Below, piece after piece: positions 1 through 5,828 of a DNA stretch of 5,828 bases. The position numbers were made by a program, and so were the translations under genes. The stretch covers positions 1 to 5,828 of the forward strand of contig CANHLV010000133.1 of assembly GCA_947461495.1 (NCBI GenBank), written 5' to 3'. How positions within the stretch are numbered: position 1 is the stretch's first letter; every line of letters starts with the position of its first letter. The notes under the pieces are model-generated. The model did no database searches, was not told where the DNA came from, and was given only the letters and a program-made list of their open reading frames with translations. The DNA comes from Chitinophagaceae bacterium. Its GTDB lineage: Bacteria; Bacteroidota; Bacteroidia; Chitinophagales; Chitinophagaceae.

Positions 1-378
1 AAAATGAAAAATGAGGCTAAAGCCAACGAAGAGACAGATAAAGCAGAACGAGAAAAAGTAGAAAAAATCAATCAGGCAGACAGCTTAATATTCCAAACAG
101 AAAAGCAGTTGAAAGAATACGGTGAAAAAATTTCTGCAGATAAAAAAGCACCTATTGAAGCAGCGCTTGTTAAATTGAAAGAAGCACATAAAACACAGGA
201 TATCGCAGCTATCGATGCTTCATTAGAAGAAATGAATGCAGCTTGGACAGCCGCCAGCGAGGAAATGTACAAGGCTACACAAGAAGCCGGTGCTCAAAAT
301 TCTGCTGATGGTCAACAGCAAAATGCATCTTCAGGAGCTGAAAATGTTACAGATGCTGAGTTTGAGGAAGTGAAGTAG
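1..378 (+). CDS. dnaK: Molecular chaperone DnaK (Hsp70), C-terminal fragment
   Basis: This is the last 125 codons of DnaK, the ATP-driven Hsp70 chaperone that binds exposed hydrophobic peptide segments in the cytosol with DnaJ and GrpE. The frame is open from base 1, so the gene starts upstream of the window and the Met at base 4 is internal. The visible part is the alpha-helical lid: a charged helix (MKNEAKANEETDKAEREKVE), a helical stretch with the N-Q-A-D-S-L-I-F-Q-T-E-K-Q-L pattern typical of Hsp70 lids, then helices ending near residue 92. After that comes a disordered Gln/Ala/Ser/Gly-rich linker and the conserved acidic end TDAEFEEVK. The ATPase and substrate-binding domains lie outside the window. 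An intrinsic terminator follows 21 bases after the stop, so this is the end of its transcript. Identification is firm from the lid and the C-terminal motif. Confidence 0.95.
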   Translation, partial: KMKNEAKANEETDKAEREKVEKINQADSLIFQTEKQLKEYGEKISADKKAPIEAALVKLKEAHKTQDIAAIDASLEEMNAAWTAASEEMYKATQEAGAQNSADGQQQNASSGAENVTDAEFEEVK

Positions 379-399
379 AGAAGATAAAATTTAATGATT

Positions 400-430
400 A
401 AGTCGTAGTGTTTTACATTACGACTTTTTT
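400..430 (+). terminator. Intrinsic terminator of dnaK
   Basis: An 11-base-pair stem (AAGTCGTAGTG at 400-410 with CATTACGACTT at 416-426, one G-T wobble) closes a 5-base TTTTA loop. It runs directly into T residues at 425-430, then one G and four more T. This is a textbook Rho-independent terminator, 21 bases after the dnaK stop. Confidence 0.9.
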
Positions 431-571
431 GTTTTACCGCAGAGAAGTGAGGTAAAGAGATTTCGCAGAGGTTGTTAACATAAGAGATAATCAGAGGCTT
501 TTTAATGAGACTAATTGGCTAATTGAAATCTCTGCGCAAACTCAATTACTCCTTTCTCTGCGGTTTAAAAC
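431..571. repeat. Large imperfect inverted repeat with CCGCAGAG cores
   Basis: Two arms of about 45 bases face each other across a spacer of about 50 bases. The outer core ACCGCAGAGAA (436-446) is matched exactly by TTCTCTGCGGT (554-564). The inner core CGCAGAG (464-470) is matched by CTCTGCG (530-536). The ends GTTTT (431-435) and AAAAC (567-571) also pair. Between cores the arms align with small gaps and substitutions, at roughly three quarters identity by eye. No open frame of note lies inside. It sits between two terminators, so it is probably untranscribed. Repeats built on CCGCAGAG-like words are, from memory, common between genes in several bacterial groups including Bacteroidota. It may be a non-autonomous mobile element or a degenerate REP-like pair. 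Confidence 0.75.
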
Positions 572-599
572 ATGAAAGCCCCGAATATTCGAGGCTTTC
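567..599 (-). terminator. Probable terminator of the short minus-strand gene
   Basis: GAAAGCC (574-580) pairs with GGCTTTC (593-599). The inner palindrome CGAATATTCG (582-591) can extend the stem past one mismatch. Read on the minus strand, the hairpin starts 22 bases after the stop of the 51-codon gene and is followed, two bases on, by a run of four T (570-567). The plus-strand side has no T run, so minus is the likely direction. The short T run keeps confidence moderate. Confidence 0.65.
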
Positions 600-621
600 T
601 ATAAAAAGTTATTAAGTTGAA

Positions 622-777
622 TTACATCAAATCCATAGCCATTGCGAAGAAAGTAACATTGAATGGCAAAACCATTGAGCAATAACCACCGCCAACATTA
701 TATACACCGAAAAACGCTGCGATTGATACAAAAAACAACACCCAATATAATCCGGTAGATTTTTTCTTCTTTTCCAT
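622..777 (-). CDS. Small hydrophobic, probably membrane, protein of 51 aa
   Basis: A 51-codon frame runs from ATG (777-775) to TAA (624-622) on the minus strand. The product begins M-E-K-K-K-K-S-T-G, a basic cytoplasmic-type N-terminus. A hydrophobic segment with aromatic residues follows at about residues 10-26 (LYWVLFFVSIAAFFGVY), then a glycine-rich turn (N-V-G-G-G-Y-C), then a second, weaker hydrophobic stretch at about 35-48, ending M-D-L-M. This suggests one membrane helix, or a two-helix hairpin, with the N-terminus inside by the positive-inside rule. I do not recognise the family and assign no function. Support for a real gene is indirect but consistent: a TAnnTTTG promoter box 17 bases upstream of the ATG, an A/T-rich leader, a terminator hairpin 22 bases after the stop, and no competing frame. 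It is a single-gene unit diverging from malQ. Frames this short are easily missed by automatic annotation. Confidence 0.7.
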   Translation of the reverse strand: MEKKKKSTGLYWVLFFVSIAAFFGVYNVGGGYCSMVLPFNVTFFAMAMDLM

Positions 778-794
778 AGCTAATTAATTTTTGG

Positions 795-802
795 CAAATA
801 TA
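795..802 (-). promoter_or_regulatory. Bacteroidota-type -7 box for the small membrane-protein gene
   Basis: On the minus strand the sequence reads TATATTTG, an exact match to the TAnnTTTG -7 consensus of Bacteroidota primary sigma factors. It lies 17 bases before the ATG at 777, which would give a leader of about ten bases. I find no good TTG-type -33 element 19-21 bases further upstream; the bases there read ATTTCC. The call therefore rests on one box and its position. Confidence 0.45.
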
Positions 803-916
803 ATGCAGAAACTAAAACAGCGGAAATTTTTGTTCATCATATTTCAACAAAAAACAAATCTGTAGAAGTTTTTCCTTTATTATTGATTAAATTGCGAACT
901 AAACTTTTTTTTGTTG

Positions 917-3571
917 ATGTTTGCTCATTTTTACCTGAGATATAGTAGTTTTTTTGGACAGACTGTTACAATGGCTTTACGTGAAGTGTCGGCTTCAGGA
1001 GAGGATCAATTCAGTTTTATTGATTTGAATTATTTGAATGAAGAATACTGGCATTTGGTATATAATTACATCCCGAAGTATAAAAACAGTACTATTGAGT
1101 ATTATTATATTTTAAAAGATAACGGAAAGGAGATTCGTGATCATTGGAAAATCAGAACATTGATGACAAATCAAGAAGCCGTTATTGTTTATGATGATTG
1201 GCAACATTCTCCAATTGAGATGAATGTTTTTAACAGCCGAGTATTCGCTAAAGTGCTGATTAAAGACAAGTCGACAACAACCCAAAAATCAACAAACAAA
1301 TCAACCCATCAATTTTATGTAAAGGCCACTCAATTACCTGATGGTAAGGCAATATGTTTATTAGGTTCTAGCGAAGTGCTTGGGAATTGGGATGCTGGAA
1401 AGGCAATACTGCTTAACAAAGAGGATGATAAATGGACACTTCATCTTGATTTGAGTAATGCTCAGTTTCCAATTGAATATAAGTTTGCTACATACGACTT
1501 TAAGCAGAAAAAAGCTGAACATTTTGAGGAGTCAATCAATAGGAAATTAACTGCGCCTGAAAAAACGGGATTGCCTATTATTTTACATCAATATACCGAT
1601 GTAAGAAAGCATGCATGGAAAGGTGCCGGTGTCAATGTACAATTGTCTGCGCTAAAGACTAATAGTAGCTGGGGAGTAGGAGATTTTTCTGATATCAATA
1701 AACTGACTGACTGGTCTTCGGCTGTTGGTATAAAAATGATTCAATTGCTGCCAATCAATGATACAACGTCTACGTATACACGGGCAGACTCATATCCATA
1801 TTCGGCTGTATCTGCATTTGCGTTGCATCCGATTTTTTTGGATGTTCAGGCAGTAGCAGAAAAGAATAAAATTGCTATACCCGTTCATTTGATTGCCGAA
1901 GCTAAAAAGTTGAATGAACACCCAACACTGGATTATGAAAATGTATACAAACTAAAGCAGCAAGCCTCAAGATTTGTTTTTGATAATGTTGCGAATGATT
2001 TTTTAAAAGAAAAAATGTTCACGGTTTACTTTAATGAAAATCGTCATTGGCTGGTGCCTTATGCTGCATTTTGTTTTTTAAGAGATAAATATCAAACAGC
2101 TGATTTCAACAGTTGGGGTGAATATGCAGGTTATGACGATAAACTCATTCAGCAGCTAGTGAGTGAAAAATCGGCTGCGTTTACTGAAATTGCTTTTACT
2201 TATTTTGTTCAATATGAATTGCATTTGCAGCTAAGTAACGCTGTAGATTATGCACATCAATTGGGCATCATCATGAAGGGAGATTTGCCAATAGGTGTGG
2301 GAAGATTTAGTATGGACACGTGGATGAATCCTTCATTATTTCATATGGATATGCAGGCAGGCGCACCACCGGATGCATTTGCAAAGAAAGGTCAAAATTG
2401 GAGTTTCCCTACTTATAACTGGGATGCGATGAAGGCGACCAATTATGCTTGGTGGCGCCAACGATTAACACACATGAGTCATTATTTTGACGCCACTCGT
2501 ATAGATCACGTGCTTGGCTTTTTCAGGATTTGGAGTGTTCCTATGCATGCTATTGAAGGTATTTTTGGCGTGTTTGTTCCGGCTATCGCATTTACAAAAG
2601 ATGATTTTCATAAAGCCGGGTTGCATTTTGATGAAAACAGATACTGCAATCCTTATATCAATGATAAATTGTTGCATGATTTGTTTGGAGACAAATCCTC
2701 TTATGTCAAGCAGCAATTCATGAATGGAAATGCATTTAAAGAAGAACTAAATACGCAAAGGAAAATTGAATTCTTTTCAAAATCAAATCATATTGATCCA
2801 TTAATCAAACAGAAATTATTTGATTTGCTTGGGGAAGTTATCTTGTTCAGAGATGAAAAAAATAATGAGCATTATCATTTTAGAATTGATATTCATGACA
2901 CCCATTCTTTTAAGAAATTATCTCAAGATGAACAAGAAAAGCTGAATCGTTTGTATGTTCATTATTTTTATGAGAAACAAAATGATTTGTGGTATCGTGT
3001 GGCTCAAGAAAAATTAGATGCGATTCAACAGAGTTCAGATATGATGATTTGTGCTGAAGATTTAGGCATGGTACCCGATATGGTGGAAGATGTGTTGAAA
3101 AGCAGAGAGATGCTGGCTTTGCAGGTGCAGCGAATGCCGAAGAAATCATATCAGCAATTTTCTCATCCCAATGACGCCCCTTATTTATCTGTTGTTACAC
3201 CATCCACTCATGATATGAGTACCATCAGACAATGGTGGGAAGAAGATGTACAGTTGACTCAACGATTTTATAATGATTTATTGCTTCACACCGGCAAAGC
3301 ACCTCAATTTTGTGAGCCTGAGATATGCAAAGAAATTATCCATCAGCATTTGAAGTCACCTGCTATGTGGAGTGTATTTCTTTTACAAGACTTGATGTCT
3401 ATTGATGATAAAATACGTCGTGTTAACCCTAACGAAGAAAGGATCAATTATCCTGCAGATCCTAATCATTTCTGGAATTATCGCATGCATGTCACATTAG
3501 AGTCATTGAATGAACAAAAATCATTCAACGAAACAATTCTTCATTTGATTTCGGATACCCAAAGATGTTAG
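917..3571 (+). CDS. malQ: 4-alpha-glucanotransferase, DPE2-like, with tandem CBM20 modules
   Basis: This 884-residue cytosolic GH77 enzyme (amylomaltase) transfers glucosyl units between maltose or maltodextrins and glucan acceptors. An N-terminal starch-binding CBM20-like module (about 2-115) leads into a Ser/Thr/Lys linker (STTTQKSTNKST). A second CBM20 follows (about 131-215) with the signature L-G-N-W-D around Trp158. The GH77 barrel runs from about 232 to near the end. Family motifs visible are SYPYSAVSAFALHP (292-305), G-D-L-P-I-G-V near Asp456, AGAPPD (481-486) and GQNWSFPTYNW. All three catalytic acids are present: nucleophile Asp530 in R-I-D-H, acid/base Glu714 in A-E-D-L-G, and Asp766 in S-T-H-D. 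The 184 residues between nucleophile and acid/base, against about 47 in simple MalQ enzymes, show the long insertion typical of plant DPE2. I chose ATG 917 because MFAHFYLRY matches the usual start of the first module; in-frame TTG codons at 911 and 914 follow an eight-T run. The stop lies one base before the epimerase start. Confidence 0.95.
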   Translation: MFAHFYLRYSSFFGQTVTMALREVSASGEDQFSFIDLNYLNEEYWHLVYNYIPKYKNSTIEYYYILKDNGKEIRDHWKIRTLMTNQEAVIVYDDWQHSPIEMNVFNSRVFAKVLIKDKSTTTQKSTNKSTHQFYVKATQLPDGKAICLLGSSEVLGNWDAGKAILLNKEDDKWTLHLDLSNAQFPIEYKFATYDFKQKKAEHFEESINRKLTAPEKTGLPIILHQYTDVRKHAWKGAGVNVQLSALKTNSSWGVGDFSDINKLTDWSSAVGIKMIQLLPINDTTSTYTRADSYPYSAVSAFALHPIFLDVQAVAEKNKIAIPVHLIAEAKKLNEHPTLDYENVYKLKQQASRFVFDNVANDFLKEKMFTVYFNENRHWLVPYAAFCFLRDKYQTADFNSWGEYAGYDDKLIQQLVSEKSAAFTEIAFTYFVQYELHLQLSNAVDYAHQLGIIMKGDLPIGVGRFSMDTWMNPSLFHMDMQAGAPPDAFAKKGQNWSFPTYNWDAMKATNYAWWRQRLTHMSHYFDATRIDHVLGFFRIWSVPMHAIEGIFGVFVPAIAFTKDDFHKAGLHFDENRYCNPYINDKLLHDLFGDKSSYVKQQFMNGNAFKEELNTQRKIEFFSKSNHIDPLIKQKLFDLLGEVILFRDEKNNEHYHFRIDIHDTHSFKKLSQDEQEKLNRLYVHYFYEKQNDLWYRVAQEKLDAIQQSSDMMICAEDLGMVPDMVEDVLKSREMLALQVQRMPKKSYQQFSHPNDAPYLSVVTPSTHDMSTIRQWWEEDVQLTQRFYNDLLLHTGKAPQFCEPEICKEIIHQHLKSPAMWSVFLLQDLMSIDDKIRRVNPNEERINYPADPNHFWNYRMHVTLESLNEQKSFNETILHLISDTQRC

Positions 3572-3572
3572 T

Positions 3573-4610
3573 ATGCCATTAAAAGTTTCTTATTCGATTA
3601 AGTCTATTCCTTTTCAATATCCATTTACGATTTCAAAAGGTACCAAAACACACCAGCCGATATTTTTTGTAGAACTGGAATATTTTGGCTTTAAAGGCTA
3701 TGGTGAAGCACCTGCAATCGCTTATTATGATATTTCAGTTGAAAAAATGGCCGAAGACTTGGATAAGAAAAAAAGGTTTGTGGAGCAATTCGCTTTCTCA
3801 GACCCCGAAAGATACTGGCATTATCTGCATCATTTGTTTCCTAATAATTCATTTTTGGTTTGTGCGCTAGATATGGCCGGATGGGATTTATATGGCAAGA
3901 TGAAAAGAAAGCCATTGCATCAATTATGGAATTTGGATGTCAACAAAGCGCCACTTACAGATTACACCATCGGTATTGATTCGATTGATCAAATGGTGAT
4001 GAAGATGAAGGAAAAACCATGGCCAATTTATAAAATCAAAGTAGGTTTTGAAAATGATATAGAAACAGTGGCGGCCATTCGACAACACACGGATTCGATC
4101 TTAAGAGTTGATGCCAACGCTGCATGGGATTTGGAAACAGCTTTAATTAAAATTCCCTTGTTAAAAGATTTGGGGGTTGAATTTGTAGAACAGCCTTTGG
4201 CCAAAGACAATTGGGAAGGCATGAAAATACTTTTCGAAAAATCACCATTGCCTATTATAGCAGACGAATCTTGTGTCTTTGAAGCTGATGTAGAAAAATG
4301 TCATCAACATTTTCATGGCATCAATATCAAACTGACCAAATGCAGTGGCATCACACCTGCCAGAAGAATGATTCAACAAGCCAGGTCTTTAGACATGAAA
4401 GTAATGATTGGTTGTATGAATGAAAATGCGATTGGTACTGCTGCCATTGCACAATTAGCACCATTGCTTGATTATGTGGATATGGATGGCACTTTGTTGC
4501 AAACGGAATGTGTTGCAGAAGGAGTTGCTTTTGAAAATGGGAGGTATGTATATAATGAGATGCCGGGGTTGGGGTTGTTAGATGCTGGATGCTGGATACT
4601 AGATACTTGA
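3573..4610 (+). CDS. Dipeptide epimerase, enolase superfamily (L-Ala-D/L-Glu epimerase-like)
   Basis: This 345-residue enzyme belongs to the muconate-lactonizing/dipeptide epimerase branch of the enolase superfamily. It inverts the alpha carbon of the C-terminal residue of a dipeptide, classically L-Ala-D-Glu from murein recycling. The capping domain covers about residues 1-120 and the barrel the rest. Catalytic elements are visible in order: the K-I-K acid/base motif (Lys154, Lys156), Mg ligands Asp180 (DANAAW), Glu206 (EQPL) and Asp231 (ADES), and the opposite-face base Lys253 in N-I-K-L. The D-M-D-G motif (Asp303, Asp305) is the family mark that binds the dipeptide amino group. The ATG follows the malQ stop by one base without a clear ribosome site, which suggests translational coupling. 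The normal family end is near P-G-L-G-L. The last nine residues (337-345, DAGCWILDT) and the stop are encoded by a 7-base tandem repeat. Substrate is uncertain, because this family includes enzymes for hydrophobic and cationic dipeptides. Confidence 0.9.
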   Translation: MPLKVSYSIKSIPFQYPFTISKGTKTHQPIFFVELEYFGFKGYGEAPAIAYYDISVEKMAEDLDKKKRFVEQFAFSDPERYWHYLHHLFPNNSFLVCALDMAGWDLYGKMKRKPLHQLWNLDVNKAPLTDYTIGIDSIDQMVMKMKEKPWPIYKIKVGFENDIETVAAIRQHTDSILRVDANAAWDLETALIKIPLLKDLGVEFVEQPLAKDNWEGMKILFEKSPLPIIADESCVFEADVEKCHQHFHGINIKLTKCSGITPARRMIQQARSLDMKVMIGCMNENAIGTAAIAQLAPLLDYVDMDGTLLQTECVAEGVAFENGRYVYNEMPGLGLLDAGCWILDT

Positions 4611-4622
4611 TACTGGATACTG
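4581..4622. repeat. 7-base tandem repeat (GATRCTG) x6 at the end of the epimerase gene
   Basis: Six back-to-back heptamers can be read: GATGCTG, GATGCTG, GATACTA, GATACTT, GATACTG, GATACTG. A degenerate GATAGTT follows at 4623-4629. The array begins inside the epimerase frame, and its fourth and fifth units supply the TGA stop (4608-4610). The regular unit is free of stop codons in all three forward frames. The stop therefore depends on the T in the last position of unit four. Confidence 0.85.
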
Positions 4623-4626
4623 GATA

Positions 4627-4713
4627 GTTTCAAAGGTTCAAAAGTTTAATGGGTTCAAAAGGTTACATTATACTCCTGTAATAAACCTTTTGGACCCATT
4701 AAACCTTTGAAAC
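4627..4713. repeat. Long inverted repeat in the convergent gap
   Basis: GTTTCAAAGG (4627-4636) pairs with CCTTTGAAAC (4704-4713). After an unpaired TTCAAAAG on the left (4637-4644), positions 4645-4663 pair with 4685-4703 over 19 bases with one wobble. A smaller inner stem, TTACA with TGTAA (4663-4667 and 4677-4681), can form near the tip. The left arm carries two copies of GTTCAAAAG (4636-4644, 4653-4661). It lies between convergent genes and could slow polymerase from either side, but no T run follows on either strand. I call it a repeat rather than a terminator. Confidence 0.75.
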
Positions 4714-4740
4714 AAATTGAACAAAAATACTAAACACCAA

Positions 4741-4770
4741 TTTCCCACTTTGGGGGATTGAGGGGGCGGC
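4741..4770. repeat. C/G-rich intergenic element next to the peptidase stop
   Basis: A C/G-rich segment abuts the peptidase stop codon. On the minus strand it has two C-runs (CCCCCTCAATCCCCC) followed by AAAGTGGGAAA. The second C-run can pair weakly with GTGGG. Composition is unlike the A/T-rich sequence around it, and similar C-run/G-run elements are, from memory, frequent between genes in Bacteroidota. On the minus strand a short TATTTTTG follows about 25 bases on, so it may contribute to transcript ending for the peptidase gene. The boundaries are approximate. Confidence 0.4.
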
Positions 4771-5828
4771 CTACCAAATCCTCACCCTCAAACTATCAGC
4801 TCTATACATTGGTGATCCCGGTTTGATATTGAATGTAGAATAGAACTCATCCACATCTACAAATGGTCCGTTTACTCTGTATTTAGCTGGGGAATGAACA
4901 TCTGTCATTAACCTGTTTTTTTCTTGTTCTTCTCTTGTGTGTCCTAGCCAGCCTAATGAATAACCAAGAAAATATCTTTGCATTGGCGTGTAACCTGCAA
5001 TCATTTTATTTTCTTTAAACTGAGTTGTTTTTTTGAAAGCCTCAATACCCAAAAGAATGCCACCAAGGTCTGCGATGTTTTCTCCTAAAGTAGCTTTGCC
5101 ATTGATGTGATAACCTTTTACGGGTTCAAACTCATCAAATTGTTTGATCATCACTTCGGCACGTTTGGTAAAAGTTTCTTCATCTGATTTGGTCCACCAG
5201 CTTACTAGATTTCCTTTTTCATCAAATTGTCTGCCTTCATCATCAAAGCCATGGGTGATTTCATGCCCGATGGTACTAGCGCCGCCATAGCCGTAAACAA
5301 CAGCATCATCAACCTCTTCATCTCTATAACCAGGGATAGTGAAGATGCCTGCAGGCAATACGATTTCATTGTTGCTTGGATTGTAATAAGCATTGTATGT
5401 TTGAGGATACATGTCCCACTCATTTCTGTCAACTGGTTTTCCTAGTTTGTTGTATTCATAATTATGCCACCACAAACGAGAACTCATGTAGTTTTTAGCC
5501 AGACTTTCTTTTCCGATTTCCATTGAAGAGAAATCTTTCCATTTGTCGGGATAACCAACTTTACTTTTGATGGATGCTAACTTCGTGTATGCTTTCTGTT
5601 TAGTACTGTCGCTCATCCATGATAGTTGACCAATTCTGTCTTTCAAAGCGTCTTTAATCGCATCCACCATTACTGTGTATCTTTTCTTAGCTGTTTCATT
5701 GAAGAATTCTTTTACATACAATTGGCCCAGCATTTCACCCATGGCGCCTTCAATCATGTTGATCGATCTTTTCCATCTTGGTTTTCTTTCTTTGGCACCA
5801 CTGAATAATTTATTGAAATCGAAAGATG
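4771..5828 (-). CDS. M13 family zinc metallopeptidase (PepO/neprilysin-like), C-terminal half
   Basis: The frame is open to the right edge of the window, so the true start is outside. The ATG at 5757 is internal, since 23 in-frame codons upstream already match the family (including K-P-R-W-K-R). About 351 residues are visible of a family that is usually near 670-700. Zinc-binding HEITH is encoded at 5265-5251. The downstream E-N-I-A-D motif, whose Glu is the third ligand (codon 5082-5080), is intact, as are the substrate-binding N-A-Y-Y (around 5390) and P-A-G-I-F motifs. The protein ends with the usual VHSPAKYRVNG block, P-G-S-P-M-Y and a terminal Trp (VRIW). Family members are envelope-located oligopeptidases, in Bacteroidota commonly with an N-terminal export signal that cannot be seen here. 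The gene converges on the epimerase gene across 160 repeat-filled bases. All visible catalytic residues are present, so the enzyme looks active. Confidence 0.95.
   Translation of the reverse strand, partial: SFDFNKLFSGAKERKPRWKRSINMIEGAMGEMLGQLYVKEFFNETAKKRYTVMVDAIKDALKDRIGQLSWMSDSTKQKAYTKLASIKSKVGYPDKWKDFSSMEIGKESLAKNYMSSRLWWHNYEYNKLGKPVDRNEWDMYPQTYNAYYNPSNNEIVLPAGIFTIPGYRDEEVDDAVVYGYGGASTIGHEITHGFDDEGRQFDEKGNLVSWWTKSDEETFTKRAEVMIKQFDEFEPVKGYHINGKATLGENIADLGGILLGIEAFKKTTQFKENKMIAGYTPMQRYFLGYSLGWLGHTREEQEKNRLMTDVHSPAKYRVNGPFVDVDEFYSTFNIKPGSPMYRADSLRVRIW

Noticed and set aside
911..916. TTG codons at 911 and 914 as the start of malQ
   Set aside because: ATG at 917 is in frame just after them, and MFAHFYLRY already matches the expected start of the first CBM20 module. 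The TTG codons also overlap the end of an eight-T run.
860..916. A promoter for malQ
   Set aside because: The best candidate, TAAATTG at 888-894, lacks one T of the TAnnTTTG consensus and has no TTG-type -33 box at the right distance. The gap must hold the promoter, but I cannot place it.
2465..2723. Open frames on both strands inside malQ, with similar ones inside dnaK, the epimerase and the peptidase
   Set aside because: They overlap genes with complete catalytic motifs, encode low-complexity or unlikely proteins, and have no signals of their own.
4581..4629. CRISPR array or phage attachment site
   Set aside because: The unit is only 7 bases with no spacers, and there is no integrase or cas gene nearby.
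4627..4713. Inverted repeat as a canonical bidirectional terminator
   Set aside because: Neither strand has a T run directly after the stem, and the arms are unequal with an 8-base unpaired block. It fits a repeat element better.
5755..5757. ATG at 5757 as the start of the M13 peptidase
   Set aside because: The frame remains open to the window edge, and the upstream codons encode family-like sequence including K-P-R-W-K-R.
1..5828. A novel defence, mobile or biosynthetic system
   Set aside because: All large genes are recognisable housekeeping or metabolic families with intact motifs. Only the 51-residue gene and the repeats remain unexplained.

Overview
The window looks like a stretch of a Bacteroidota chromosome. 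A Chitinophagia- or Sphingobacteriia-like member is my best guess, but this was not tested. The evidence is AT-rich DNA, a DnaK tail of the type these bacteria have (ending in D-A-E-F-E-E-V-K), a plant-DPE2-like 4-alpha-glucanotransferase, an M13 metallopeptidase, a TAnnTTTG-type promoter, starts without Shine-Dalgarno sites, and several kinds of intergenic repeat.

Layout, left to right. The 3' end of dnaK (1-378, +) is closed by a strong intrinsic terminator (400-430). A large imperfect inverted repeat (431-571) follows. Next is a short minus-strand gene for a 51-residue hydrophobic protein (777-622), with its own promoter-like box (802-795) and terminator hairpin (599-567). A roughly 140-base divergent gap leads to a plus-strand gene pair with a one-base gap: malQ (917-3571) and an enolase-superfamily dipeptide epimerase (3573-4610). 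The last codons and the stop of the epimerase lie in a 7-base tandem repeat (4581-4622). A second inverted repeat (4627-4713) and a C/G-rich element (4741-4770) fill the rest of the convergent gap. The window ends in the C-terminal half of an M13 zinc peptidase gene on the minus strand (4771-5828, running off the edge).

How the genes relate. DnaK is a cytosolic chaperone and looks unrelated to its neighbours. MalQ recycles maltose and maltodextrins into longer or branched glucans. The epimerase probably acts on dipeptides from murein or protein breakdown. The M13 enzyme cleaves oligopeptides in the cell envelope. The tight malQ-epimerase spacing implies co-transcription, but I see no biochemical link. 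Most of the window is ordinary housekeeping content. I do not see a defence system, CRISPR array, RNA gene or intact mobile element. The most interesting items are the very short membrane-protein gene and the repeats, above all the one that has become part of the epimerase reading frame.
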